Source of the DNA: Thermococcus sp. 21S7
GTDB taxonomy: Archaea > Methanobacteriota_B > Thermococci > Thermococcales > Thermococcaceae
Direction of reading: 5' to 3'
DNA length: 64,000 bases
Assembly: GCF_012027615.1 (NCBI RefSeq)
Contig: NZ_SNUT01000001.1
Span: forward strand, 124,001-188,000
Shown: one piece after another, positions 24,765 through 33,539 of the stretch
Layout: every line of letters begins with the position of its first letter
How positions within the stretch are numbered: the first letter of the stretch is position 1
Notes under the pieces: generated by a model
Seen by the model: only the letters and a program-made list of their open reading frames with translations
Database searches by the model: none
Told to the model about the DNA's origin: nothing
Made by a program: the position numbers and the translations under genes

Positions 24765-25487
24765 ATGTTCCGGAACCTTGGGCTGACCTTCGAGCCGACC
24801 TACGAGGAGAAGCCTTGGCTTTACGACCCGAGGGGCGAAACCGGGCGCAAGCGGCTCGAACGGATGAAGGAACTCCTCAGAGACGTTCTTCCACGGTTTG
24901 AAGGAAGGGCCCTTGACGTCGGGTGCGGCATGGGCGTTTCCACCCTCGCCCTTGAGGAGCTCGGCTTCGAGGTCACCGGAATAGACACCCAGGAAGGACT
25001 CGTGGAAAAGGCCAGGGAAATAGCGGGGGAGCTCGGTTACAGGGCGGAGTTCCGGGTCATGGACGCCAGGAACCTCGATTTTCCGGACGAAAGCTTCGAC
25101 CTCGCAGCGTTCCTCGGCAACCCCCTGCCCCACATGAGTGCTTACGACTTTGACTCGGCCGTTGGGGAGGCCTTCCGCGTCCTGAAGCCGGGAGGAGTTC
25201 TGGCAGTAGAGTACGCCGACTGGGTTAGACTGCTCCACGAGAACTACCGCGAGGTGCTCGTCGAGGAACCCTTCACCTCGTTCCACGTCCGCTTCGACAC
25301 CATCACCGGGACGGCGGAGAGGCTCTTCGTAAACTTCGAGAAGGGATACTTCTTCAGGACTAAAATCAACGTCTGGGCCCCTTGGATCGTTGAGTTCATC
25401 ATGAGAAAGGCAGGTTTCGACGTAAAAACGCACTACCGGGGCATGTTCAGCGTCGTGACCGTCGGGATTAAGAGGAACCGGGGGTAA
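24765..25487 (+). CDS. Class I SAM-dependent methyltransferase
   Basis: A 240-residue methyltransferase. Motif I is ALDVGCGMGVSTLALEELGF, the acidic residue after strand 2 is in VTGIDTQEG, motif II is VMDARNLDFPDESFDLAAFL, and motif III is VLKPGGVLAVEYAD. The C-terminal part resembles the cap of Methyltransf_25/11 enzymes with unknown substrate. GGGGTGATGG precedes the ATG. It is probably co-transcribed with the preceding flavoprotein gene. Confidence 0.78.
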   Translation: MFRNLGLTFEPTYEEKPWLYDPRGETGRKRLERMKELLRDVLPRFEGRALDVGCGMGVSTLALEELGFEVTGIDTQEGLVEKAREIAGELGYRAEFRVMDARNLDFPDESFDLAAFLGNPLPHMSAYDFDSAVGEAFRVLKPGGVLAVEYADWVRLLHENYREVLVEEPFTSFHVRFDTITGTAERLFVNFEKGYFFRTKINVWAPWIVEFIMRKAGFDVKTHYRGMFSVVTVGIKRNRG

Positions 25488-25524
25488 ATACTCCACGAAG
25501 TAAGATTAGATTCGGGGGGTGAAC

Positions 25525-25620
25525 ATGGTTCGGGGTCGAAATCCGTTCAAGTTCGAAGCATTGGGGGTAGAAACTCTTTGTAGTCCCCTCGTGGGATTCA
25601 TCAGGGGGTTGAGGTTATGA
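25525..25620 (+). CDS. Possible 31-residue leader or remnant peptide
   Basis: ATG at 25525 follows GGGGGGTGA closely. The frame encodes MVRGRNPFKFEALGVETL, then a hydrophobic/basic end GFIRGLRL, and its TGA overlaps the next ATG (ATGA at 25617-25620). Good initiation signal and coupling support translation, but the protein is short and of unknown type. It may be the N-terminal stub of a deleted gene. Confidence 0.35.
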   Translation: MVRGRNPFKFEALGVETLCSPLVGFIRGLRL

Positions 25621-26570
25621 GAACCTACTCCTTCGGGTCTGAGACGGTTCCGGTGGCGATGGCCGGGGAGTTGCTCGTTGGTATTGTTCACGACGGGAGG
25701 AGCTACAAAATCATGCTCGCAAGGCTCGACGGCGAGGAGATAGCTGAGACCCGCTTTTTGTCGGGGCAGAACGACTGGGAGGGCCACAGTGCACTCAAGC
25801 TCGACGACGGCTACCTCATCGGCGGGTCGGTCGAGGGAACCGCGACGCCCGACGGCGGCGAGGGCTGGAAGGCCTACCTCGCAAGGCTCGACGAAAACCT
25901 CGGCCTCCTCTGGGAGCTGAAGCTCGACGTTAGAAGCAACGGAGCGGTTCACTCAATCCTCCCGGGCAGGGATGGGATGTTTATAGCGGACGAAACCGGA
26001 AGACCGGGCGACAAGGGCTTCTTCATCGGGAAGGTCTCCCCGGAAGGCGAGCCCCTCTGGCTGAGGGATTTCGGGAGCTGGGACGACGTCCTCTTCACCG
26101 CCCTGCTTCCATCGGAGAACAGGTTAAGGCTCATCGGGAGCGTCAAGACCGGGGATGGACGCTGGGAAGTGAAGTCCTTCGATTTCAGCGAGAACGGCGA
26201 ACCGGTGGATGAGGAAGCTCTCGCGGAAGGGATAGCGCTGACGGCCTGCCTCTGGAACGGAGAACTCGTCCTGGCCGGCTACCGCGGGGAAAACTTCTGG
26301 GTCCAGATCGGTGAGCGGGAGATTCAGCTCGGCGAGGGAAGCGCCACCTCGCTGCTGCCAATCGGCGATAAGCTCCTCGTCGGGGGCGAGCTCGAAGGAA
26401 ACGCCGTCATCGTTGAAATCGCCGACGGAAAAGACCCAAAAGTTCGGGAGCTCTGGGGGAACGGCTGGGTCGAGGTTCTTGGAAAGAACGTGGTCGCGGG
26501 CGTCACAAGGGATTGGGAGATGGTACTGTTATCTACTGCGGAAGCGATGCGTAGAACCGCACGCCCCTGA
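25617..26570 (+). CDS. Uncharacterised beta-propeller-like protein
   Basis: The 317-residue protein has no signal peptide. It consists of repeated short beta-strand segments of about 45-50 residues with a Trp/Gly-rich pattern, such as DGYLIGGSVEGTATPDGGEG, NRLRLIGSVKTGDGRWEVKS and GELVLAGYRGENFWVQI. This suggests a six- or seven-bladed propeller similar to PQQ/WD-like domains. I do not know a family or function. GGGGGTTGAGG precedes the ATG. The end overlaps a convergent gene by 38 bases. Confidence 0.6.
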   Translation: MRTYSFGSETVPVAMAGELLVGIVHDGRSYKIMLARLDGEEIAETRFLSGQNDWEGHSALKLDDGYLIGGSVEGTATPDGGEGWKAYLARLDENLGLLWELKLDVRSNGAVHSILPGRDGMFIADETGRPGDKGFFIGKVSPEGEPLWLRDFGSWDDVLFTALLPSENRLRLIGSVKTGDGRWEVKSFDFSENGEPVDEEALAEGIALTACLWNGELVLAGYRGENFWVQIGEREIQLGEGSATSLLPIGDKLLVGGELEGNAVIVEIADGKDPKVRELWGNGWVEVLGKNVVAGVTRDWEMVLLSTAEAMRRTARP

Positions 26571-26982
26571 TTTCGAGCCAGCCCTCGCGCTCGAAGCAGG
26601 CCTCGAACCTCAGGTTCCCGCACTCGAAGACCCCCCACATCGGCGTGTACACCCGGAAGATGCCGGTTAAACGGTAGAACGGAGCCGGGACGTCGGGGGC
26701 TTCCTCCCTGACTATTTGGAAGCGCTTAGCGCTCCCCAGCGCGGAGACCCTGAGGGAGGGCGGCAGAACCTCGACTTCCACCGTGGAGCCGACCATCTCA
26801 CCAAGCTTCTCGGCGTGCTCTCCAACCGGAAAGAAGACGCTCACGGTGGTTTTCAGCGGCTCAACGAGGAACTCAGCCTCCCCCGAATGAACCGTTCCGT
26901 GGTGGTCTCTAATTGGAGCTACTGACACGAGACGGAGCCTGCTGACGACGGCGGGGACGGTGTAAGCGAGGCTGCTCTTCAT
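26533..26982 (-). CDS. Uncharacterised protein, 149 residues
   Basis: I do not recognise the family. The protein is soluble, beta-rich and without a signal sequence. Two parts look structured: an N-terminal half with TVSVFFPVGEHAEKLGEM, and a C-terminal half with FRVYTPMWGVFECGNLRFEA. GGAGGGGCGCTC precedes the ATG, and codon use is normal for the genome, which supports a real gene. It overlaps the beta-propeller gene at the 3' end. Confidence 0.55.
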   Translation of the reverse strand: MKSSLAYTVPAVVSRLRLVSVAPIRDHHGTVHSGEAEFLVEPLKTTVSVFFPVGEHAEKLGEMVGSTVEVEVLPPSLRVSALGSAKRFQIVREEAPDVPAPFYRLTGIFRVYTPMWGVFECGNLRFEACFEREGWLEIRGVRFYASLPQ

Positions 26983-27102
26983 GAGCGCCCCTCCGATGAC
27001 ACGGGTGCGGGCATCTTATGACGGCATCGAAGAAAACCTTAAAACTCTTTCGCGGAGTAAAGGTTTATAAGGAACCTTTTCGTTGCAGCCACGGTGAGGA
27101 GA

Positions 27103-27762
27103 ATGCGAAAGCTCGCCCTCTTCGCGCTCCTCTGGTTCCTCTTCATCAACTGGGGGCTTGAAATTGCAGTTAGCATGGTTTTTAAAGAGGTAACCGGCTC
27201 GTGGATTTCGAAGACTGCTTATATGTACCTCGCCAAGGTGTGGACGATAAACATTCTAAAGCTTTCGGCTGGAATTCTAACTCTCAAATGGCTGAACTTA
27301 AATTTCGGGGACTTAACAAATGGGAAATTCGGAAGGAGAGAGCTCGCCTATTCGACCGCCGTTGTCCTGCTGTTCCTCGCCGTCGAAGTTGCATATTTCA
27401 AAGGAAGTTACACTCTCCAAATTGTCCGCGGACTTCATCACCATCTTCGCATCTCCCCAAACGAATTATTCGCTGGTCTGTCGCTGGCCTCTGAATACAT
27501 CTACTACGTCATCGAAATTCTTATGGTGAACCTCCTCTACGTCGGAGCATTAAAGCTGGGCAGTGAAAAACTGGCAGTCTTACTGCCAACGTTTCTCTGG
27601 GGCTTTGCTCACGCCCTTAACGTTATCGTCATGCCACCTGTTCAGGCATTCCTCCTTGGAGTGTACATGATGCTCTTTGCCATGCTGACCTATGGGCTTG
27701 CCCTAAAGACGAGAAGCCTCAAGGTTCCGATTTTTATTTGGTTGGCCACCGTAACCCTTTAG
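27103..27762 (+). CDS. CPBP-like multi-pass membrane protein, copy A
   Basis: A 219-residue protein with about six membrane helices. It resembles the CPBP (Abi/Rce1-like) intramembrane protease fold: LLPTFLWGFAHALNVIV carries the FxxxH motif, but the EExxxR motif expected in the first catalytic helix is replaced by SEYIYYVIEILMV. Catalytic activity is therefore doubtful. It is a clear paralogue of the gene at 28686, sharing SYTLQ, SEYIYYVIE/SQYAYYFVE and LWGFAH. I chose the ATG at 27103 because GGTGAGG lies just upstream. The 3' end overlaps the convergent CPBP protease by 60 bases. Confidence 0.6.
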   Translation: MRKLALFALLWFLFINWGLEIAVSMVFKEVTGSWISKTAYMYLAKVWTINILKLSAGILTLKWLNLNFGDLTNGKFGRRELAYSTAVVLLFLAVEVAYFKGSYTLQIVRGLHHHLRISPNELFAGLSLASEYIYYVIEILMVNLLYVGALKLGSEKLAVLLPTFLWGFAHALNVIVMPPVQAFLLGVYMMLFAMLTYGLALKTRSLKVPIFIWLATVTL

Positions 27763-28476
27763 GCTCCCCGCGAGCTTTAGGTAGATAAAAATCGATGCCA
27801 GCTGGGTAACTGTATAAGCGAGTACCATGTATACATGCCCCGTGGCTGTTCCCAAGAGCCATTCAACTTTTTTAACCGTCATCATCCTGTCAATCGCATC
27901 TCCCAGACCGTGGGCAAGTATCAACCCCTCTATCCTCCGGAACTTCCATCTATAGACACTAAACACGAATCCACTCAGCAGAGGATTGTAGATTCTCCAG
28001 AAGTTGGCAAAAGTTGGCTCAAAAGTAAATCTGGCAGTAATGTGACTGAGCCCGAATATTATAGCGGTTAGAATTACAGCCACTCTTTCCCCTTTCCAGA
28101 GTTCAAAGCCCCTCTGCATTAGACCTCTAAAGACTAGCTCCTCGTAAAGGGCCACAAAAATCAAGTACTTTATCAGCAAGGCAACATAAATCAGGGGATG
28201 CAGGGTCTTAATACCGACCCCAAGTGGCAGAACCCACAGAATGTTCATGAGCATTACAGCAACGGGAAGAACCAAGTGGAGTTTCCAGTTAAAATAACCA
28301 GCCAAGCCAAGGTCTTCTCTCGTATATCCGGCCATTCTAACGGCAAGGTAGAGCAACAGGAACGATAAAAGGCCAATTATGACAAATCCTATTTCCCTCC
28401 TAAGGGCTAGATACACCAAGCTTACTATAGCGATTACACCAAAGCTTGAAAGAACTCCCCTAACACCCTTGTTCAT
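27703..28476 (-). CDS. CPBP family intramembrane metalloprotease
   Basis: A 257-residue protein with about seven helices and the full CPBP motif set: EELVFRG near residue 112, FGLSH about 30 residues later, and a distal His in LILAHGLGD. The family includes Rce1-like CAAX proteases and bacteriocin-immunity proteins, which cut substrates within the membrane. The substrate is unknown. GC is lower than in the neighbouring housekeeping genes. It lies convergent to copy A of the CPBP-like pair and next to copy B. Confidence 0.75.
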   Translation of the reverse strand: MNKGVRGVLSSFGVIAIVSLVYLALRREIGFVIIGLLSFLLLYLAVRMAGYTREDLGLAGYFNWKLHLVLPVAVMLMNILWVLPLGVGIKTLHPLIYVALLIKYLIFVALYEELVFRGLMQRGFELWKGERVAVILTAIIFGLSHITARFTFEPTFANFWRIYNPLLSGFVFSVYRWKFRRIEGLILAHGLGDAIDRMMTVKKVEWLLGTATGHVYMVLAYTVTQLASIFIYLKLAGSLKGYGGQPNKNRNLEASRL

Positions 28477-28685
28477 CTCATCACCAATACCGAAGTTGAA
28501 TATGAACCTAATAAGATTTACGAAAAAATTTACGTATACTTGACTTGAATTAAAGTTAAATTTTTAAATTCTAAATCAACAGAAAACGTGGTAGCGAAAT
28601 TATAAAATCCCAAACCAGAGGAGCAGTATGATTAGGAAAAGTTGCTATCTAGGTACTTAATAGGCATGTCTAGGAGGGTATTAAA
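28477..28685. other. AT-rich intergenic spacer
   Basis: This spacer between the CPBP protease and the next CPBP-like gene contains A/T-rich runs but no gene that I can support. CTTAATAGG near 28658-28666 and GGAGGGT at 28673-28679 are candidate signals for the plus-strand gene. Confidence 0.4.
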
Positions 28686-29345
28686 TTGAAGAAACTCCTT
28701 GCCTTTGCCCTGGCGTGGTTCCTCTTCGTCACATGGGGGATTGAGCTCGGGACAGCGTGGGCATTCATAAAAGCAACGGGAACATGGCCAACAGACTCAC
28801 CTGTCCTCCGCTTTGCCCTCATCTGGACGATAACACTCCTCCGTCTGACGGCGGTGTTTTTGCTGCTCCGCTGGCTTGGCCTTCGTTTTGGGGAGCTCTT
28901 TACTGGTAGATTTGGTATGAGGGAGTTCATAATTTCGGTCCTCATTGTCCTCGCTTTCATTGGGCTGGAGGTGGCCTATTCGGGAAGCTACACCCTCCAG
29001 TCCCTGCAGGAGTTCAGGTATTTTCTCGAAATCTCCCACAGTAGCTTCCCCCTAGCACTCCTGCTTTTTGCGTCCCAGTACGCGTATTACTTCGTCGAGA
29101 TAGCGGCCGTAAACCTCCTCTACCTCGGCGGGCTGAGGCTCTCCGGGAAGAAGGCAGGAATAGCTCTGCCAGTGTTCCTGTGGGGCTTTGCGCACTCGAT
29201 AAACGCCCTGCTACTACACAGCGTGCAGGGGCTTTTGCTCGGGCTCTACGCGGGCCTTCTGGCTTTTGCGATGTACTACGCGGCTTTGAGGAGGGATAGC
29301 CTGAAGCTTCCCGTCTTCACGTGGTTCTTGAACCTGATTTTGTGA
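28686..29345 (+). CDS. CPBP-like multi-pass membrane protein, copy B
   Basis: A 219-residue paralogue of the gene at 27103, with the same six-helix layout. The counterpart of the catalytic Glu pair is changed (FASQYAYYFVEIAAV), and FLWGFAHSIN keeps the FxxxH-like segment. It starts with TTG, supported by GGAGGGT about eight bases upstream. Together with copy A it flanks a canonical CPBP protease, which suggests a local family expansion with two probably inactive copies. Confidence 0.6.
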   Translation: MKKLLAFALAWFLFVTWGIELGTAWAFIKATGTWPTDSPVLRFALIWTITLLRLTAVFLLLRWLGLRFGELFTGRFGMREFIISVLIVLAFIGLEVAYSGSYTLQSLQEFRYFLEISHSSFPLALLLFASQYAYYFVEIAAVNLLYLGGLRLSGKKAGIALPVFLWGFAHSINALLLHSVQGLLLGLYAGLLAFAMYYAALRRDSLKLPVFTWFLNLIL

Positions 29346-29355
29346 GGTGGTTTAG

Positions 29356-29890
29356 ATGAGGCCGCTAATTCTCAGGGGAGAAAAAGTCTCCCTGGGCGTA
29401 ATTCTAAGGGAAGACATTCAGAAAATCTGGGAGTGGAACAATGACAGGGAGGTTACCAAAACTCTCGCCGACCCTTCGGACGTTTCGACGCTTGAAGAGT
29501 GGATGAAGTGGTACGAGAGCCTGACGGCTAAAAAGCTGGCCAAGAGGGCCTTTGCAATACTCAATGAAGAAGGTGAAATCGTTGGGACGGTCATCGTGAG
29601 CGGGATAGACTTCAGGAACGGAACGGCGGAAATAGGGTATTTCCTTGGGAGGGAGTACTGGAATCGGGGCTATGCAAGTGAGGCAGTGAAACTAACCTTA
29701 GAGTACTGCTTTCGCTACATGAACCTGCGCAAGGTCTACGCGAGGACGTACGAAAACAACATTGCCTCAATTCGAATTCGAAAAGAACGGCTTTAAGCTC
29801 GTTGGCAGGCTGAGGAAGCACGCACATACACCCGACGGATATGTTGATGTGCTCTTCTATGACCTGTTCAGGGAGGAATGGGAGAAATGA
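29356..29890 (+). pseudogene. GNAT acetyltransferase, frameshifted
   Basis: A RimJ/RimL-like acetyltransferase gene. The intact part has EWNNDREVTKTLADPSDV, the acetyl-CoA loop region GYFLGREYWNRGYASEAVKL and YENNIASIRI. At about 29775 the frame breaks: the expected end (EKNGFKLVGRLRKHAHTPDG, then DLFREEWEK) continues in another frame to 29890. The loss of two bases in ATTCTTGAA would explain it. GAGGTGG precedes the ATG. It overlaps the next broken acetyltransferase gene by four bases. Confidence 0.75.
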
Positions 29891-30413
29891 AGCCCGTAAT
29901 ACTAAAGGGTGGAAAGGTCTCCCTAGCAACTCTCCTAAAAAAGACCTCGGCAAAAGCTGGGTGGTTCAACGACAGGAGCACCGTTAGGGCTCTCTTTAAC
30001 TCTGCCCAATTCACCTGCCCGAAGAAGAGGAGAAGTTCTACGAGGAGCTGAAGAAGAACAGGGCGAAAAGTTCCACTTTCGCGGTGATAAAAAACGAGGG
30101 CGGAAAGCTCGTAGGCATAGCCGGATTCAACTGGATTAACTGGCAAGCAAGGTGGGGGAAGATACTCTACTACCTCTCACCGGAAGAGCGGGGAAAGGGC
30201 TACGGGACGGAGACGGTGAAGCTCCTCTGTGATTACGCCTTTGCTCATCTCAACCCCCACAAGGTCTGGGCAAAAGTTCATGAGGACAATCTGCCATCCA
30301 TACGCGTCCTTGAAAAGAACGGGTTCTCTTTGAGTGGACGGTTCAGAGAGCACGTCTGGAGTAATGGGCGATATCTCGACGAGCTTATCTACGAGAGGTT
30401 TAGAGAGCAATGA
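29887..30413 (+). pseudogene. GNAT acetyltransferase, second copy, several frameshifts
   Basis: A paralogue of the preceding gene. It starts MKPVILKGGKVSLATLL; the frame breaks near 29940 (an A6 run) and again near 30010. From there the text IHLPEEEEKFYEELKKNRAK leads into the intact C-terminal half (30084-30413) with LSPEERGKGYGTETVKLLCD and the VLEKNGFSLSGR end. At least two indels separate the N-terminal part from the rest. The C-terminal half keeps the acetyl-CoA motif, but the gene as a whole is probably dead. Confidence 0.7.
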
Positions 30414-30484
30414 ACGACCCATCAAAACAACTTGGAAGGGAAAAGTATTTATAATTTGAAATCCAAAAATCTCCGGGGTTTCCC

Positions 30485-32374
30485 ATGAGACGCGTCGAAA
30501 TTATTGTTTCATGTATCATCATAATTCTGATCACAATGTCCTGCGGATGCATCAACAGCCCGGAGGGAGAGAAAACCAACAGTCCGGCGATTGAAACGGC
30601 CCACGAGGGTGTGGATGAGGGGGTCCCCGAAAACACGTCCGCACCGGAGGAAGCAAAAGCCACGTTCCCCTCGGGAACCTTCAAGCCGAAACGGGTGGAC
30701 TGGTTCTCGTATTCTCCAAAGTACGCAGTTCTCGACGTGGTCTCCAGAATTTCCGAGAAATACAACGTCACTGAAAGCCCCGTGAACATACCCCTACCCC
30801 AGAGGAGCCTCTCAGCCTTTACTGGAACTGCGGACGGCATTGAGTTCGGCCTCTTTGCCTACCCAAATTCAACCGCGGTCGAGGAGGCCATGAATGACGT
30901 GGTGGAACTCCTGACCGAGAACGGCTTCCAGCGGGGAGATGGAAACTTCTGGGAGAGGGGAAACGAGAGCTACACGGCGTTCTACACCTACGAGCGCTAC
31001 TTCTATGTCCTGTTCGTGGCAAGAATCACCGGAGGGAGCGCGGAAGAGAGGGCAAAACGCCTCTCAGAATTTACGTGGAGTATCATCACGATGGGACCCA
31101 GCCCCAGCAAGGTTCTCGGCCTCTTCCTGCCGGTCAAAGTGGTTGAGGGCAACTGGAGCAGGGGGAGGGGGTTAATATTCTCCGGCTACCTCGACGACCT
31201 AGAGGGAACGGTCGATGGAACCAACATCAGCACGGTTTTCCTCGTTTACCGGCCACGTGAGGGGAGGGAGGTTTATCTCCAGCTTAAGGAGGCCTTCCTG
31301 GATAACGGATGGACTGAGAAGGAGTACGCCAACACCTATACCCAGAATCCCGCGGGCAGCATGGTGGCCGGCGACTACTTCGAAGCCGATGGTACAGGGG
31401 TCTACATCGAGCTGGCGAGGATTGCCAGCATGGAACGGGTATCACTGCTGTTTGGGAACCCCAGAGAGGTCAAAGCCCTCGTGGGCCTGCTCTGGCGGTG
31501 GGGAGACCCAACGGAAGGGCTCTCCTTTGAACAGGGAAAAGACCTACCAAAGGGCGTTTTTAAGCCGGTCAGTGAGAGGGGCGTGGGGCCGGGAACGGTG
31601 ATATCGATGGTCCTCGGTGACCTGCGGAAGGATTTCAACATCACCACGGACTTCGTCGATATCCCTGAGGTTCCAGCGGCGGACTGGTACACCGGCAGAA
31701 CTGGCGACGTTGAGTTCATGCTCCTCGTTTATCCGAACGCCACAGCATGCCTAACCGCGCTCGATGAACTGACCGAGAAACTCCTGGGAGAAGGCTGGAA
31801 GAGAACCGACAAAGGAAGGGAACCCTACGCGAGAACCTTCTCCCGAGATTCAGACACCCTAACGGTTTTCGCCCAGTACCGCTACAACCACTACCTCGCG
31901 GTCGTCGTCAAGAAGCCCCGATACTCGACCAGCGACTTCTTCTGGCACGTGGTCGGCACGGGCGGGGCCAGTCCCGGCGAACTACTCTCCTTCGGCAAAC
32001 TGAGGAACGACGTGAGGCCCTGGAACTGGACAGCCGATACCGGGCTGGGGTTCGACGGATACATCTACAAGCTGGAGGGCAACGTCTCTTCCGGGGGAGC
32101 AAGGGCGGTAGTGTTGTTCTATCCCCACGCTCTGGGCAGTGAGGTCTACCTCCAGCTGAAAAAAGCGCTCCTCGAAACCGGGTGGGTCGAGAGGGACTAC
32201 GTCGAGCTCTCGTCTCACGATGAGAGGAGACGTCTGGCGGCCAATGACCTCTTCGAGAAAAGCGGGAAAGCGGCTTACATTGAGGTTTCCACTTACGGGG
32301 ACATGGACGTCCTGATACTGCTCTACGGGGACAAGCCGAGTGTTAAACTCTCCGCCAGGGCAATGTGGGAGTGA
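30485..32374 (+). CDS. Large lipoprotein with an internal duplication
   Basis: A 629-residue exported protein of unknown family. The signal segment (CIIIILITMSCGC) ends in a lipobox-like Cys at residue 22, followed by a Glu/Thr-rich linker. Two homologous halves of about 280 residues follow, residues about 60-330 and 345-629. Shared parts include GTFKPKR/GVFKPVS, EFGLFAYPN/EFMLLVYPN, GLIFSGYLDDLEG/GLGFDGYIYKLEG and EVYLQLKEAFLDNGW/EVYLQLKKALLETGW. Many Asn-x-Ser/Thr sites fit an exterior location. A TATA box (GTATTTATAA) lies near 30443. The role is unknown; surface binding is a guess. Confidence 0.7.
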   Translation: MRRVEIIVSCIIIILITMSCGCINSPEGEKTNSPAIETAHEGVDEGVPENTSAPEEAKATFPSGTFKPKRVDWFSYSPKYAVLDVVSRISEKYNVTESPVNIPLPQRSLSAFTGTADGIEFGLFAYPNSTAVEEAMNDVVELLTENGFQRGDGNFWERGNESYTAFYTYERYFYVLFVARITGGSAEERAKRLSEFTWSIITMGPSPSKVLGLFLPVKVVEGNWSRGRGLIFSGYLDDLEGTVDGTNISTVFLVYRPREGREVYLQLKEAFLDNGWTEKEYANTYTQNPAGSMVAGDYFEADGTGVYIELARIASMERVSLLFGNPREVKALVGLLWRWGDPTEGLSFEQGKDLPKGVFKPVSERGVGPGTVISMVLGDLRKDFNITTDFVDIPEVPAADWYTGRTGDVEFMLLVYPNATACLTALDELTEKLLGEGWKRTDKGREPYARTFSRDSDTLTVFAQYRYNHYLAVVVKKPRYSTSDFFWHVVGTGGASPGELLSFGKLRNDVRPWNWTADTGLGFDGYIYKLEGNVSSGGARAVVLFYPHALGSEVYLQLKKALLETGWVERDYVELSSHDERRRLAANDLFEKSGKAAYIEVSTYGDMDVLILLYGDKPSVKLSARAMWE

Positions 32375-32387
32375 GCGGGGGAAGCGG

Positions 32388-32597
32388 CTATTTCCCGGAA
32401 GACCTGAAAAGCGTCTCCCTGAGCGGCGAGGCGGGGTCAAAGTCCCTAACCAGCTCATCGACAACCTCTGCTGGAAGGCCTCCATCCAGAAGCGCCCGTT
32501 TAAAGCCCCGCTTCGCCCGGTTCGTTATCCTGACCATGCCCGCCATCCTGAACGCTAGCACTGGCAGTCGAAGAAAAAAGTGAAGGAGGCCTCTCAA
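32388..32597 (-). CDS. Small protein, about 69 residues
   Basis: This small protein is of unknown function. It is basic, with a hydrophobic N-terminal stretch (LLHFFLRLPVLAF) and the helical part NRAKRGFKRALLDGGLPAEV. The end is LRETLFRSSGK. Start choice is unclear: TTG at 32597 has GGAGG seven bases upstream, and GTG at 32603 overlaps the preceding stop (GTGA). It reads in the same direction as, and immediately after, the gene at 32600-33088, so coupling is likely. Confidence 0.55.
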   Translation of the reverse strand: MRGLLHFFLRLPVLAFRMAGMVRITNRAKRGFKRALLDGGLPAEVVDELVRDFDPASPLRETLFRSSGK

Positions 32598-32599
32598 GC

Positions 32600-33088
32600 T
32601 CACTCCTCCTTTCGCTCATCCCCTCCAAAACCCATTGGGGGGCTGGGGATATTTATGTTGCCGAAACCGCCTTTTCCAAAGCTAGCGATCATCTCCATGA
32701 GCTTCTTTCCGGGGTTTATCGCTTCCATGTACTCCTTCGTCAGCTCAAGGGCCGCATCCCTGTCCATCCCGGCCTCGGCCAGGTTCTTGTAGAACTCGGC
32801 CACGCTCCTGCCCATAGCCTGAACCCTCTCCGGGCTGTAGAGCTCATTGAGGAGCTCCTTGAGCGGCCCGAGGATGTCCTCGATCATGTCGCCGACCTTC
32901 TCCATAAGGGCGGGTATCTTGTCGAGGTCCCTGTCGCCCTCGTAGGCCTCGATGAGGTCTTCCACAACCTCTGCCTTCTTCTTGAGAACCTCTACCTCCT
33001 CGACACTCTGGGCGTTCCTAATCCCCTCGACCAGCTCATCGAGGAGCTCCTCCAGTTTCTTCGGAGTTCCAACCTTCTCGTTCACCAT
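32600..33088 (-). CDS. Uncharacterised helical protein
   Basis: The protein has 162 residues and is almost entirely helical, with a coiled-coil-like middle (VEEVEVLKKKAEVVEDLIEA). A Gly/Pro-rich C-terminus follows: GKGGFGNINIPSPPMGFGGD. No family is recognised. The ATG at 33088 has GGTGGTTGAT directly upstream. It follows the winged-helix regulator gene by ten bases and precedes a small gene, forming a three-gene unit. The regulator may control the unit, since GTGGTCA-like words recur upstream. Confidence 0.55.
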   Translation of the reverse strand: MVNEKVGTPKKLEELLDELVEGIRNAQSVEEVEVLKKKAEVVEDLIEAYEGDRDLDKIPALMEKVGDMIEDILGPLKELLNELYSPERVQAMGRSVAEFYKNLAEAGMDRDAALELTKEYMEAINPGKKLMEMIASFGKGGFGNINIPSPPMGFGGDERKEE

Positions 33089-33098
33089 ATCAACCACC

Positions 33099-33539
33099 TC
33101 AATAATCATTAGTGTGGTCAAGCCTAATCGGCATTCCGATCATTTCGAGCCACTTTTTGACCACTTCGCGGGAGAGGGCGTAGAGCTTCCCCCTCTCGCC
33201 GGGAACCTCGACAACGATGCCGAGGTTTTTTAACTCGACCAGCTTCGCCCTAACGGTGTTCCGCGAGGCCTTTCCGCGCCTCCCCTTCAGCTCCCGCGCT
33301 ATCTGACTCACGTTGGCCCTCTTCAAGTCGAAGAGGATCCGAACGATTTCACGCGCTATAGGGTCGCTCCTGACTTCCGGAACGACTAGGTCTATGCTGA
33401 GCCCACCGTACTGGGCGTATATGTTGATGAGCCTCAGATATGCCTGCGCCATCTGAGAAACGACGGCGAAGCTCTCCCTGAGTTCCTCAAGGGCTTTTCT
33501 GAGCTCCTGAACCTCCCTGGCAAGGTCTTCGTCTGGCAT
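33099..33539 (-). CDS. Winged-helix transcriptional regulator
   Basis: A 146-residue protein with a helical N-terminal part (EVQELRKALEELRESF) and a winged-helix domain at about residues 60-135: IVRILFDLKRANVSQIAREL, then a recognition-helix-like KASRNTVRAKLVELKNLGIV and a wing with GERGKLYAL. The target is unknown. The words GTGGTCA and its complement occur upstream of the ATG (33551-33557) and at the end of the gene, and could be operator parts. It is the first gene of a three-gene minus-strand unit. Confidence 0.7.
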   Translation of the reverse strand: MPDEDLAREVQELRKALEELRESFAVVSQMAQAYLRLINIYAQYGGLSIDLVVPEVRSDPIAREIVRILFDLKRANVSQIARELKGRRGKASRNTVRAKLVELKNLGIVVEVPGERGKLYALSREVVKKWLEMIGMPIRLDHTNDY

